A stretch of DNA of 64,000 bases from NCBI GenBank assembly GCA_977006965.1, contig OZ345352.1, positions 2,170,001 to 2,234,000 of the forward strand, read 5' to 3'. This DNA comes from Phymatolithon calcareum (taxonomy: Eukaryota > Rhodophyta > Florideophyceae > Hapalidiales). Both the position numbers and the translations under genes were made by a program. Under the pieces are notes generated by a model. It did not search any database. It was given only the letters and a program-made list of their open reading frames with translations, and was not told the origin of the DNA. This document shows positions 55,012-64,000 of this stretch, one piece after another; positions within the stretch are counted from its first letter, which is position 1, and each line of letters opens with the position of its first letter.

Positions 55012-57069
55012 GCCAAGTCAAAATATTGAGCAATGCTCATGCAGAGTGAAATTGTCTTTGTCGTAAATTATGTCCCCGCGAAGGATTACCTGTTTGCAAT
55101 TCTTCTACTGTTTTCTTGAGAGCTCTTCCACCAGAGACATCCGGTCCAAAATAGGGTATGATCACCTGTTCAACTCCATCCTGCCTCTATGTTTACGGTT
55201 CATGCGTTTCCACATTCCATAATAGGCGACTCTGTCGCGAGAGATGCTTCAGCCCCAAGTCATAACTGGTGATCTTTTGAGATTGGATTTTTTGAGAGTT
55301 GGAGTTTGAGTTATTCATTATGACTAAAATGAGCTGCAAACGCGATCGGCAGGAATTATCATTGGAGCAAAGTACCCTGTAACTTGCGTTTTCAATGGTG
55401 TTGCTTTCTCACTTCCGAGACTATGCTTCACGTAACCGAATTTGTGCTGATGTTCAAAAATACTGCATATTGACGTTACGAAGATGAACAAAAAGGAATT
55501 TGCTTCTGCACGATTGTAAACTTCTGTAGCAGAAAAATTACGGTTTGCAGAGCATCATCATGATGGGTGCGGAATACTTAGTGCATTCGAAGGAGAGCAT
55601 CATGATGGTGTTCTCCGATGAATGCACTATGATATGAGTTCCGTAACCATTTTTTTAAAAATGGTTACGGAACACGTACAGTGGTGAGATCGGTACGTTA
55701 TTTGGCGCTGATGTCACGGGAATAGAATACTAATCTGTAGGAGTCGCATACGCACAAGGGGAAGCTCCAATGCAGCATTCATTCGCTGCTGATCTATGGA
55801 CCATCATTGTCGAAATGATGACGAAGATGCTCATTGATTCGGTTGTACTGTAAGAAACATAGGAGCACTTCGTGGGCATCGCCCAAAATAGTATATCAAA
55901 GCCCGTTCTCATTTGCTCTCAGAAATAAGAGTACAGGCTGAAAAGGAATACGTTTTGCGTCTGGTTCATGTGCCCCATATTTTGAATACGCATTCGTTTA
56001 GCTTTCCTCACCTTGGCATGAGAATTCGATTGAAAACCTAGTTGAAGAGTATCGAACGTGTTTCGTATCCACGTCACGCCATTGCGGACTTTTAGTCTCT
56101 TTTATGTTCTCAGTCTGGAGATGCATTTTTGACCCCACTGCTGGGCAGCGACAAGATCAACCAAGAAAACTATCAGCGTGTCATAATATGAGCGCCATTT
56201 CCTAACAGCCTTTTTTTGTTGCCACTTTCCCTGGCGCCAGGGGGCCCCAGGTACTTCCTTAAAAATAAAACCATAGACTGTAATTTCATATGTACGAGAC
56301 TGTCTTGCTCATGTTCGAGCGTTCTTGAACGATCGACACCACTTTCGTGGTCTACGTGCAGCTGCAACCAAGCACTCAATGCTACATGCCATTGAAAACA
56401 AATTATTTTTAGAATTCAAACTTCTGCAAGACCTCCAGCGCGACAAAACGCATGACCTTTATCATATGCAAATTGATTGGCCATGACAGCACTGTCACAA
56501 CCGATCTCCGGAATTCCGTATGTAATGCCTTAGGTCCTCTCACTGTTTGTGCCACCCCTCATCTTCTCATCGAACCATTGCGCCCCTTCAATTCCCCTTC
56601 AATGCTTGGCCTCCCGGGCCCCCCTCCCTTCTCGAAGGCATTGCTGGCACCGCGATGGGACAGCGCTGCACGATTACGAAAAGCAATGGTGCAGTTATGA
56701 AGCCTGCTGCGCATACCTACTACCTTATTTCGTCCGGATGATCTTAACTCTATACCGTCCACAATAATGAAACAAGGATGCGTTATACTTGCTGGTAACT
56801 GCCCGGGCAACAAGGCCTGCATATATTTTCAGTCATCTCTTTCCTGGTGTTGCATGTGCCCCGTGATGATGTCCATTATTTCCAAACCGACTTTTACGTG
56901 CACCGCAATCAGACATAAGGTCCAACCCTTTGCCTCGCGCCTGGCAAATTCCTTTTAGCTCACCATTCATGCTTCATCTTTCTCGTCCAGCACGCCGTCA
57001 TCTGCGCCGTCTCCGCCACTCTCTCCTCCGTAGCGAATTTCGGACAGTGAACTATCCACTTGCCCAAGC
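55012..57069. other. Largely featureless, with two hairpins and a possible promoter of gene F
   Basis: No gene is supported. Hairpins are listed separately. 56786-56830 (ACTTGCTGG...GGGCAACAAGnCnTGnATATAT) resembles the sequence upstream of gene G at 61335-61372, with TATATT/TATATAT 240-310 bp before the respective ATG. This is a likely shared promoter element. Confidence 0.45.
55571..55673. repeat. Two adjacent long hairpins
   Basis: 55638-55673 is a perfect 17-bp stem (GTTCCGTAACCATTTTT with its inverse) and a 2-base loop. Just before it, 55571-55596 pairs imperfectly with 55612-55642 (GGAATAC..AGTGCATTC and GAATGCACT..GAGTTCC) around a CATCATGATG centre. They could be a foldback element or a structured RNA. 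A 17-bp stem with a 2-base loop cannot form a normal RNA loop, so an extruded DNA cruciform is as likely. Confidence 0.5.
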
Positions 57070-57432
57070 ATGCCGCGTCGTAATACACAACTCCCTCCGA
57101 AGGAAGTTCCGCCATTTATGCCGGCACTGCCCGAGAATGTGCACGACTCAGGCCGCAGAACTCAAACCCCGTCGTCAACGCCGCCCCGTCCGCCACGTAC
57201 ACCGCAAAACCCGCCGATGAACGGCTCGCACGTTCCGCCATTGCTTCCGGCACTGCCGGGCAACAAGCGCGACGCGCGCCGTCGACCTCGCACGTGGCCA
57301 CTGATACCACGGAACCCGGCTGCAACGCCATATAACTCGCCGCTATCGGCCTCCCGTGTACCGCCGCTCCAACCCGGTTTACCGGGCAGTGTTCGGGACG
57401 CGGGTGGACGTGCGCATTCTCGTCGGCACTAA
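57070..57432 (+). CDS. Proline-rich repeat protein F (120 aa), TPYNPPL family
   Basis: Unknown function. Starts MPRRN like the shorter paralogues and contains three diverged modules. Module 1 (about 8-36): LPPKEVPPFMPALPENVHDS and GRR. Module 2 (about 37-78): TPQNPPMNGSHVPPLLPALP then GNKRDARRR. Module 3 (about 79-120): TPYNSPLSASRVPPLQPGLP then GSVRDAGGR, ending in a His/Arg tail. The consensus is TPyNxPLnxsxVPPLxPxLPgsvxDAgrR. It is very basic, proline-rich and likely disordered, with no signal peptide. Repeated RR/RRR sites recall precursor cleavage sites, but without a secretory signal I do not favour that. It appears to be the ancestral-like long form from which the one-module proteins differ by module number. 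Confidence 0.65.
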   Translation: MPRRNTQLPPKEVPPFMPALPENVHDSGRRTQTPSSTPPRPPRTPQNPPMNGSHVPPLLPALPGNKRDARRRPRTWPLIPRNPAATPYNSPLSASRVPPLQPGLPGSVRDAGGRAHSRRH

Positions 57433-59070
57433 TTCAACAGGTTCTCGGTGTTCGCCATGTGGATTCGCTTGCTGCTTCCGCATAACTTCGAGAAAGAACC
57501 CTTGACGCTCTGTATCCCAAATGTCTGCGGTTCTTTCGCACGAAGTTTTCGAGGGCGTGCACTGTGGCATCAATGACGTGATGAGGGACTCGCGCTGCGC
57601 GCATTCCCTCACAGCATTGGTGCCGAAAAGAAACAGGGCAAGACTATTTTTTCCGTGTCCGCATGTAGCAGTACCTCCTGTCGCTGTATTCAATGCAGGC
57701 GGACGTATTTTAGCCTTGAATTTTGTATGTACTTGTAGTAGAGTAGGCCCGTTAGAATTAGAAAACTCGGAGGGCAAAGGTCATGCATTCTGTTAAAAGT
57801 ACTTCTCCACGTTACTCCCTTCCCTTGGCCGTGAAATCGGGTGTATGATATGGCGAGAATTACCTTCTCAGCGAAATGAGCGTACAGACTTGGCCTAACC
57901 ACCGTACCTCGAAGTTGACAGTTTAGCGTAACTTGACGTCGGCTTTTATGTCATATTTCGCATCCGTTTTTCTAATCTTTCGTTTTCTTCGAAAACGGAG
58001 TTCGCTCTAAGTGTTGACTTTCAATAACTGAAAGACATTGCCGCGAAAATTTCCATTTTTGAACGCGGTCGTAGTGGACCACTGCAGTGTTCAAGTACGA
58101 CCGCGATCACCTGATTTGTTCGCAATTTTATTATCAAAAATTCCTTTGTTCTCCCTATTTTTTTAAAAAAATTTGTAGACGTCGTGCTAAAATGCTTACA
58201 GGGCCGCAGACACTCGTCTCTTATGTCAAGAGAACAGGAATGATGGCGGGCGGTTTTTAGAGCGCTTGCAGGGCACAATATGATAGAACGTATTGGTTCG
58301 TAAAATTACAAGTGGAAGGTAGCATGTGTCCCAACTTGAGGAAAGTCGGCAACTTTCTTATTAGCGCTCAGTTCAGTTACATTAATCAGAATTTCGAAAG
58401 TATTGGTTCAAAGCGCGCAATGAAATCATACTGCGATGATATCCCGAAAAATATCCGATCTGTCCTCATGAATATCAAGTAACGATAAAACAAGTGTATC
58501 ATCCTCAACCATACAGAATATTTTGGACTTCATCAAAATCGCGGCATAGACCCAATCAAAAAAGTCGTAATTAAGTGGATTTATTGAGAACGTACCATGT
58601 GTCCCAACCAGTCAAAAAAGTCCACATTACCAGTCATTTTTTAGATGACTGGTTACGAGGACCCGGTATAGGATTCCACGGTGCAGCGTTGATCTGCAAC
58701 TTTCGCTCAAGATGTTTTCACGCACTTTTGAGCAAAAACTTGAAACATCACGAAAAGTTTGGTTGAAAAGCAATTCCAATACCGAAAACTAGAAATCGTT
58801 ATGAGAAAAAATGTCCATAGATGAGCACAGCAGCCACGCAAGACCTATGCCGCGTCCTCAATTCCTGTGAAAATATTTGGGACTGGAATTGCAGACTTTT
58901 CCAGACTGCAAATGCGGACGCAAAAATCGAATTCTCAAGAAAGTCCCTCTGAGAACAAAGTCATAAAAGTAGGCATCAAGGTGCCATTTAATCTCCAGTT
59001 GGGTACCTTTACAATAGACTACAACACTTCGAATATCAAAAAGCACAATCGACTTAAAAGCAGCAACGAC
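57433..59070. other. Mostly featureless
   Basis: No supported gene. A 10-bp hairpin (CGCGGTCGTA 58064-58073 with TACGACCGCG 58096-58105) contains AGTGG/CCACT within its loop. Copies of the ACCATGTGTCC repeat lie at 58318-58395 and 58576-58612, with a 9-bp hairpin (ACCAGTCAT / ATGACTGGT) near 58629-58654. Confidence 0.4.
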
Positions 59071-59146
59071 AGCACAACAGTATATATTTTGTTGTGCTGG
59101 TATTATTGATGTACAACAAATATATATGTTGTACAGCAATAATACC
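59071..59146. repeat. Two abutting hairpins
   Basis: AGCACAACA (59071) pairs with TGTTGTGCT (59090-59098). Immediately next, GGTATTATTGATGTACAACA (59099-59118) pairs with its inverse at 59127-59146 with one mismatch and an 8-base AT loop. A transcript could fold into a 20-bp hairpin. It may be a small foldback transposon. Confidence 0.5.
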
Positions 59147-59602
59147 TGCCATGAGCGCCGGATTTGTTTGTGTGCAATATATCATTTTTTCAAATTTACG
59201 CGGCATTGTAAACCTTTTTTTGCGGACGCTTTGGTGAGAGCCAGAAACTTTGGTTCATCTCCCGATGCAGCAAGAAAATCTTCGAGAAATGTGCGCTCAC
59301 AAGACAAAGAGCTGGCGAGTGCCGTGCTGTGCTGCCCCTTCTGGTATGATATAATCCTGTTCCCATCATCATGAAATGAAGCTCTCTTTTTGGTGCACGG
59401 AAAGGAATGGCGATACGCGGAAACGACACCCACAATGCCGAACAACAAAAGCGTATTTTTTTCAAACATTCTTCTCTAGTCTGACAATCATTTCAATTGT
59501 TACCAGTCCTGTCAGTCGGGAGTGCCAGGGGACGGTCTCTCATTTCGTTTTCTTTTCACTTTGTATGACATCGAGAATCGCGAGACCATCATAGTGATAG
59601 CC

Positions 59603-59760
59603 CTCTTTCGTTCTTTATTGGGGAAAGATCGCCCACACGAATTGTGAGCGCCTGAAGTTGTTCTGCAACAGCTTTTCAATTTTCAGAAATTTGAGTACGG
59701 ATAGGGGTTTCTCACGGCATAGCTCCTTTCGAATTTTGTACCCTCGCGAACAAAGTCCTC
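59603..59760 (-). pseudogene. LINE-A 3' end fragment
   Basis: Inverse match to 26478-26620 (TTTCAGAAATTTGAGTACGG and CTCACGGCATA blocks) with the TTCTTTATTG tail start. The coding frame is broken. It is an extreme 5' truncation. Confidence 0.7.
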
Positions 59761-60778
59761 TTGAAGAGCTATGGAAGTATTCGGCGATTGAGTATCACTG
59801 CGGAGGAACCAGAAAGGGGAGAGGGAGATGCTATGGCGGTGGGGCACGTCAGAATTGGACAGGGAAAATATATGCGAGGGTGAACGAATGTGCATTTGTT
59901 GGACAGCACCGCATCACCAGAGTATTTGTGTCAACATCGCTGGCTCGATATTACGGAGTTTGAGATGCCGAGGCGGTGGGTCACGTTGGAATGGGACAGG
60001 GAAAAGAAATGCGACGGCCTGTAACTGCTTTGTTTCTATATGATACTATGATGCAGTGTTTCGAAGCAAAATATGTTTTGACGACATGTGGATCGCGAAG
60101 AAGTTATTCTGGTAGTGGAAATGTCGGCAATATGCCGCCCCAAAATGGCTCCCGCAAGCGCATCACTTGTTCATTTCCAGTACTTATGTCACGTAAAAAC
60201 AGTTGATCTCTGCAGTTGGAACGAAACTATATTTTGCAATTCGGACTCGTACCTGGTTCCGCCTAAACTATGGAATAATCAAATGTACTGTATACCAGAC
60301 GCTGTATTCACTCGTTGCTCTTTCGCCCTCCATATGTTTCATATCATATTAGGCAGTCAATTCAATTTTTCCTGTACTGTAGCACTAATTTGGCACCTAC
60401 TGTATGATATGATAGTGTGCCTTCTCAGCACACTTAACGCAACTAGAACGGCCTTCGCTACAGAACTACAGTACAATTTTCCTCAGCAATTCGTTTTTGG
60501 GTGATCGACGCATTTCACAATAGTATCAGAATACAGCTGATAAGAGAGCCGAGAAATATCAGATGAATTCTGTTTTCACGTCAATACTCGAGATTTCAGA
60601 ATTTCTTTGGCAGCCATACTTGCGCATATGCAAATATGTCTTGTAGCTTACTTGAGTGTGAAGCTGCCCCTTTATGCTATCTGAGGCTTTGGGAGATTTT
60701 AAAAATAAACAAATATATCCTGGAATAAAGCATTACTTGAAAGTCCCCAACTCAAGCTCTCAAAACATTCACCGTCCA
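59761..60778. other. No recognisable feature
   Basis: No gene is supported. A GGGAGATTTTAAAAATAAAC box at about 60690-60709 resembles the 3' ends of the LINE families here and may be another short truncated tail. Confidence 0.4.
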
Positions 60779-60903
60779 GCGTGGTACCAGCAAAATCAGG
60801 TTACATAAGGGAAAAAGCTACCAAGCTAAATTAAGTAGCAGCAGGGCTTACTTTTCCCTGGTAGCAGCTATGTAACCGGATTATGATACCAGTACCCACA
60901 GCG
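60779..60903. mobile_element. Small foldback element (MITE-like)
   Basis: The two halves are imperfect inverted repeats. The left half, GTGGTACCAG...TCAGGTTACATAAGGG then GCTACC, faces the inverse of GGTAGCAGCTATGTAACC..GATACCAGTACCCAC. The whole 125 bp could fold on itself. No flanking duplication is obvious and no other copy was found in the window. Confidence 0.5.
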
Positions 60904-61197
60904 CACGATAGAGCAGACGTTCATACACGTATACATATGCCCTCTCTCCGCCAAACTTTTCTGGTCCTCTCGTCGCAGCGCCGCAACGACCACGGCGCAA
61001 CAGCTCCGGCATGGCATCATCTCTGTACCCGACCGTTTTGCTGGCGAACGGAAAGTAACAATCGCACCCTTTTAGCACCGCTGGCGTCCGTTGTCAAATT
61101 TGTTCGCCATGTTGTGCGTCATCTTCGACCGGAATTCGAGCGGATAGTGCCGCCGCAGTGTCACGCTGCGCCCAGTTGGGAAACAAGGCGGCCATAC

Positions 61198-61448
61198 TTG
61201 CTGGCGAATATAATGGAAACAGGACGTGTATGTTTCCGGCGATGATTGCGCTGGCACTTCGATGTGCAAAGAGTTGATTTGTCCTATGTTTACATTGCTG
61301 CTGCCGCATGCTTCGTACAAGAAAGCTGCCACATTTGCTGGCCATAACAGGGGCAACAAGACGTGTATATATCCGGCGATAATTGCGCTGTCACTTCGAT
61401 TTGCAAATCGTTGATTTCTCCAATGTTTACCTTGCTGCTGTCGCTTTT
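61198..61448 (+). repeat. Tandem duplication in the region upstream of gene G
   Basis: 61198-61308 and 61335-61448 are diverged direct copies (GACGTGTATnTnTCCGGCGAT, CACTTCGAT, GTTGATTT, TTTAC-TTGCTGCTG). The start of the second copy also resembles 56786-56830 before gene F. It contains TATATAT at about 61366. It probably belongs to the promoter region of gene G. Confidence 0.5.
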
Positions 61449-61677
61449 ATCGTGCATGATGATAATTTCAAGCCATGGCGTCGATGTTTCCGCTTAACCG
61501 TAGGCACACTATAAGTATCGCATATCTGCCTGTCAACTTGGCGTATTTCACTGCCGCACACCGCAACTTCCAGCAAAGTTTGACCATCGTTCTTCAAGGC
61601 TCGCCCGCCAAATTTTGCTTGTTGGTGCAACGCTACTCATTTACGTAGTGGTCAAATCTGTTCCGTCAATCTAACCC

Positions 61678-61935
61678 ATGAAGTCGTCAAACGCTACTAA
61701 GGCCCGCGAAAACCGCCGTCGAGTTCGAACTCCTGGACAGTCGCGGCATCAGCCAAGTACTCAAACCCCGCCGCAGAGCAGTCTACCGGAATCCGTGTAC
61801 AACGCAGGGAGGCGCACACATCAAACTTCGCCGCAGGCACAGCGCCGTCAGCCTAGTACTCCTTATAACCCGACTCTACCCTCCCCGCACGTACCGCCGC
61901 TTAACGGGCTACCGAGATCCGTGGGCGGCACATAG
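61678..61935 (+). CDS. Proline-rich protein G (85 aa), TPYNPPL family
   Basis: Unknown function. MKSSN start (Asn5 is shared by all seven members), a basic N-terminal third (ENRRRVRTPG), then a partial module STQTPPQSSLPESVYNAGRR. The last module is TPYNPTLPSPHVPPLNGLPR, ending SVGGT. Basic, disordered, no signal peptide. An 18-bp palindrome (ATAGCACTAGTGTGCTAT, 61932-61949) overlaps the stop codon. It is the most diverged copy, and its membership rests on the TPYNPxL, VPPL and LPxSV steps in the same order as in F. Confidence 0.55.
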   Translation: MKSSNATKARENRRRVRTPGQSRHQPSTQTPPQSSLPESVYNAGRRTHQTSPQAQRRQPSTPYNPTLPSPHVPPLNGLPRSVGGT

Positions 61936-61949
61936 CACTAGTGTGCTAT

Positions 61950-64000
61950 TCATCGCACTTGCTGTGTTGAGAGCGCGTGCGAAATGTTTTCGCGGGTTCT
62001 GTTTCCTGCATTAACTTTTGTAACACTTACCCCGACATTGTATATTACTCTTCTCATCGCGGACTGTCTTGTATTGTGCATGTTCAGCATGAGACTGTAC
62101 TTTAAGAAAACCGCCCGCAGCTGAAGTGAGCTTGTAATCAAGGCGGGTATCTAATGTGATTTGGCAAGGTGGCAAAAGATCTTTGTTCCCAAGGAGGCTT
62201 TTGCCCCAAATTTTTGTTGACCTTTTTGTATGTATAGCGCTCTCAGAGATCGAAGTGACGCCGTCAGCGTTACGGCTGCAACTGAATGGAAAAAGTGAGC
62301 TTAGGGAAATTCTTCAATAAATGAGCTTTTCTGCTACTGTACGACTGTTCTGTAACCTGCGCAGAAGTCTGCTGCGCTGTCAGGTATGACATAAATTTCC
62401 CCGTGGAGAACGGCATGATGGGCAGTGTGGCTAGAAGGGAATGAAAGGGAAGCCGTCGTTCCTTCTATGCTCATCTTTTTGCCGTTCGCCGTCTGAACTT
62501 GAATTCAATGAGTGCCAACTTCCTCTCTTTCGGAGGACTTGAGCCCGGTGTTTGAATGAGGACACCAATTCTATCTCCTTGTACAAAACAAATTTTGCAT
62601 AGCTGTTTCGGATTCTTGCTCTCCGTAGCACATGTGCGGTTTCCTAGTACGTACTTCAAAACAATGTTAAGGTATTTTAGTTGCTTTGGCACTAATTGCA
62701 CTGTGTCCTTCTGGAGATTTTGCGCATGGCTTTCCCTTTCTGCCATGCTCCGTATCGGCGAGAATAGTAGAAAATTCGCGTCTTTTACTGTATGCGACAA
62801 ATGTCGCGAGCCAGTCAAATAACTCCACTCCCTTCTGGACAATCGACCCACACCGGAGGTTAATTCAGTAGTACTGAATGACTTAAGGGCGAATCTCGCG
62901 CGCGCCTAACATGTCGTTGAGAGTTATTCAGTGTAACAGGAGCGACATGGAAGGAGGAAGCGGCGGAACTTTGAGGTGCTGTCCAGGTGCTGTCCAGGTG
63001 CTGGAGTTGCTGGATGTGCTGCAATCGAGAAACTCTTTTTCAACGCACGATATCAGCATAGCAACCAGATTATGATGGTGATGGTTCCAGATGCGTCATT
63101 TTGCGTGGAATCTTCATACGAGTGCCATTTCGCTCAATAGGATCGACTTACCTCCTGATGCGTGTCTTTGTCCGCTCGTTTGCCCTATGGAGGTGGAATT
63201 CCAACTACAGTAGAAAAACAGAGCCCCGCGACAGCACGATTAGTGTACGCACGCAGTGATTATGACCACTCGATAGACATATCGGACATGCTTTTCGACG
63301 GCAAATGACAGAGAGGATCGCAGAAGCATCAGCAGCGGCAGTGAATTGAAGAATTGGGAGCTGGCTGCGGCATTTTTTGTCGCAGCAGTTGGACCCCCTT
63401 TGAATTGTGGATAACTAATATTCTCAATTTAGAAAATCAGAGGGGAACACTATTGCACAACCTCTCGTAGCATTTGTGGAATGCTAACACTAAAAAATCA
63501 GCAGAATGATTTTGCTTACATTGTCGCAAAATTAGTTATTCTCTCCGTATTTCAAGTGACGTGTGAAATTAGGACAGCCTTGAATGTTCTACCATGCAAA
63601 GTTGGGCTAAAACTTACATGTCCGTACGTTTCGTGGAATTTATAGAATTTTACGTAAATTAATGATTGGGTGTTGAGCAGGGGTGCACAAAAACCATGCA
63701 TACCGAAAAACGTTCAAACCAAATTATCCGTAAGTCACTACATACTGTCCTGCGGCGCTGGATAGTCCACATTTGGGAAACAAGGGACTTTTTGCTGCAC
63801 TCCGGCAACAAGGTTTCATGTTTCCATGGGCGTGTCATAATGACAACAGTTGCACTCAACGGATGTTTCACTTGTTTCCAATTCCAGCCTTCATGTGCAT
63901 AAGAATCGCGTTCTCTCTCCGACCAACTAATCACCTCTCGACCATCGTTCCTTCTCACCCGTTGCGGCAGCACCCATCATCCTGCTCTCACTCTCTCAAA
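61950..64000. other. No recognisable gene
   Basis: I find nothing supportable except a short tandem run of AGGTGCTGTCC (two and a half copies, 62974-63005). Open stretches on both strands overlap each other and lack family signatures. Confidence 0.4.

Noticed and set aside
57070-57432. Secreted peptide-hormone precursor (RR sites between modules)
   Set aside because: There is no signal peptide at the N-terminus of any of the seven members, and the dibasic sites fall in generally arginine-rich sequence.

Overview
This is eukaryotic nuclear DNA dominated by transposable elements. There are no operons, Shine-Dalgarno sites or rRNA genes. It holds TATA-type promoters, target-primed non-LTR retrotransposon insertions with target-site duplications (TSDs), a solo LTR, a CACTA-type DNA transposon and a tRNA-derived SINE-like head. 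The host lineage cannot be fixed from the sequence. The long intronless reading frames and heavy transposon load would suit an alga (a red alga is my guess, weakly held).

Layout. (1) 1-6.7 kb, 24.1-34.4 kb and 36.2-54.4 kb are three diverged copies of one segmental duplication unit. A full unit holds a long non-coding block (R1), a promoter region with a TATA box, a 40-codon proline-rich gene, a tail, and (in two units) a second, 62-codon proline-rich gene. The copies differ mostly by insertions. (2) 7-21.6 kb is a graveyard of LINE fragments (one with a twin-priming inversion), a Ty3-type gag remnant, a DNA transposon with arrayed sub-terminal repeats (16.4-17.5 kb) and a poorly understood stretch at 17.5-20.3 kb. 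(3) Unit 2 carries a solo LTR in the 5' UTR of one proline-rich gene and a 5'-truncated LINE whose open reading frame encodes reverse transcriptase, a split RNase H and a zinc knuckle. (4) Unit 3 is split by a Mutator-like non-autonomous element, itself split by an 11.1-kb CACTA element (38397-49541) with a transposase and two unrecognised proteins. (5) 55-64 kb is mostly unique sequence with several long hairpins and two longer members of the proline-rich family.

The most interesting signal is a seven-member, same-strand family of tiny proline-rich proteins (40, 62, 40, 62, 40, 120 and 85 codons). They share a TPYNxPL...VPP core and an LPxxVxxAxRR module, and no known family was recognised. 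The first five keep a TATA box about 180-200 bp upstream (691 bp in the one with the solo LTR, which returns to 200 when the LTR and one TSD are subtracted). Next is the LINE whose RNase H domain appears interrupted by about 100 residues resembling a Tudor/Agenet fold. Third is the CACTA element with its undescribed accessory genes.

Repeat and fragment boundaries are by eye and approximate unless a target-site duplication is stated.
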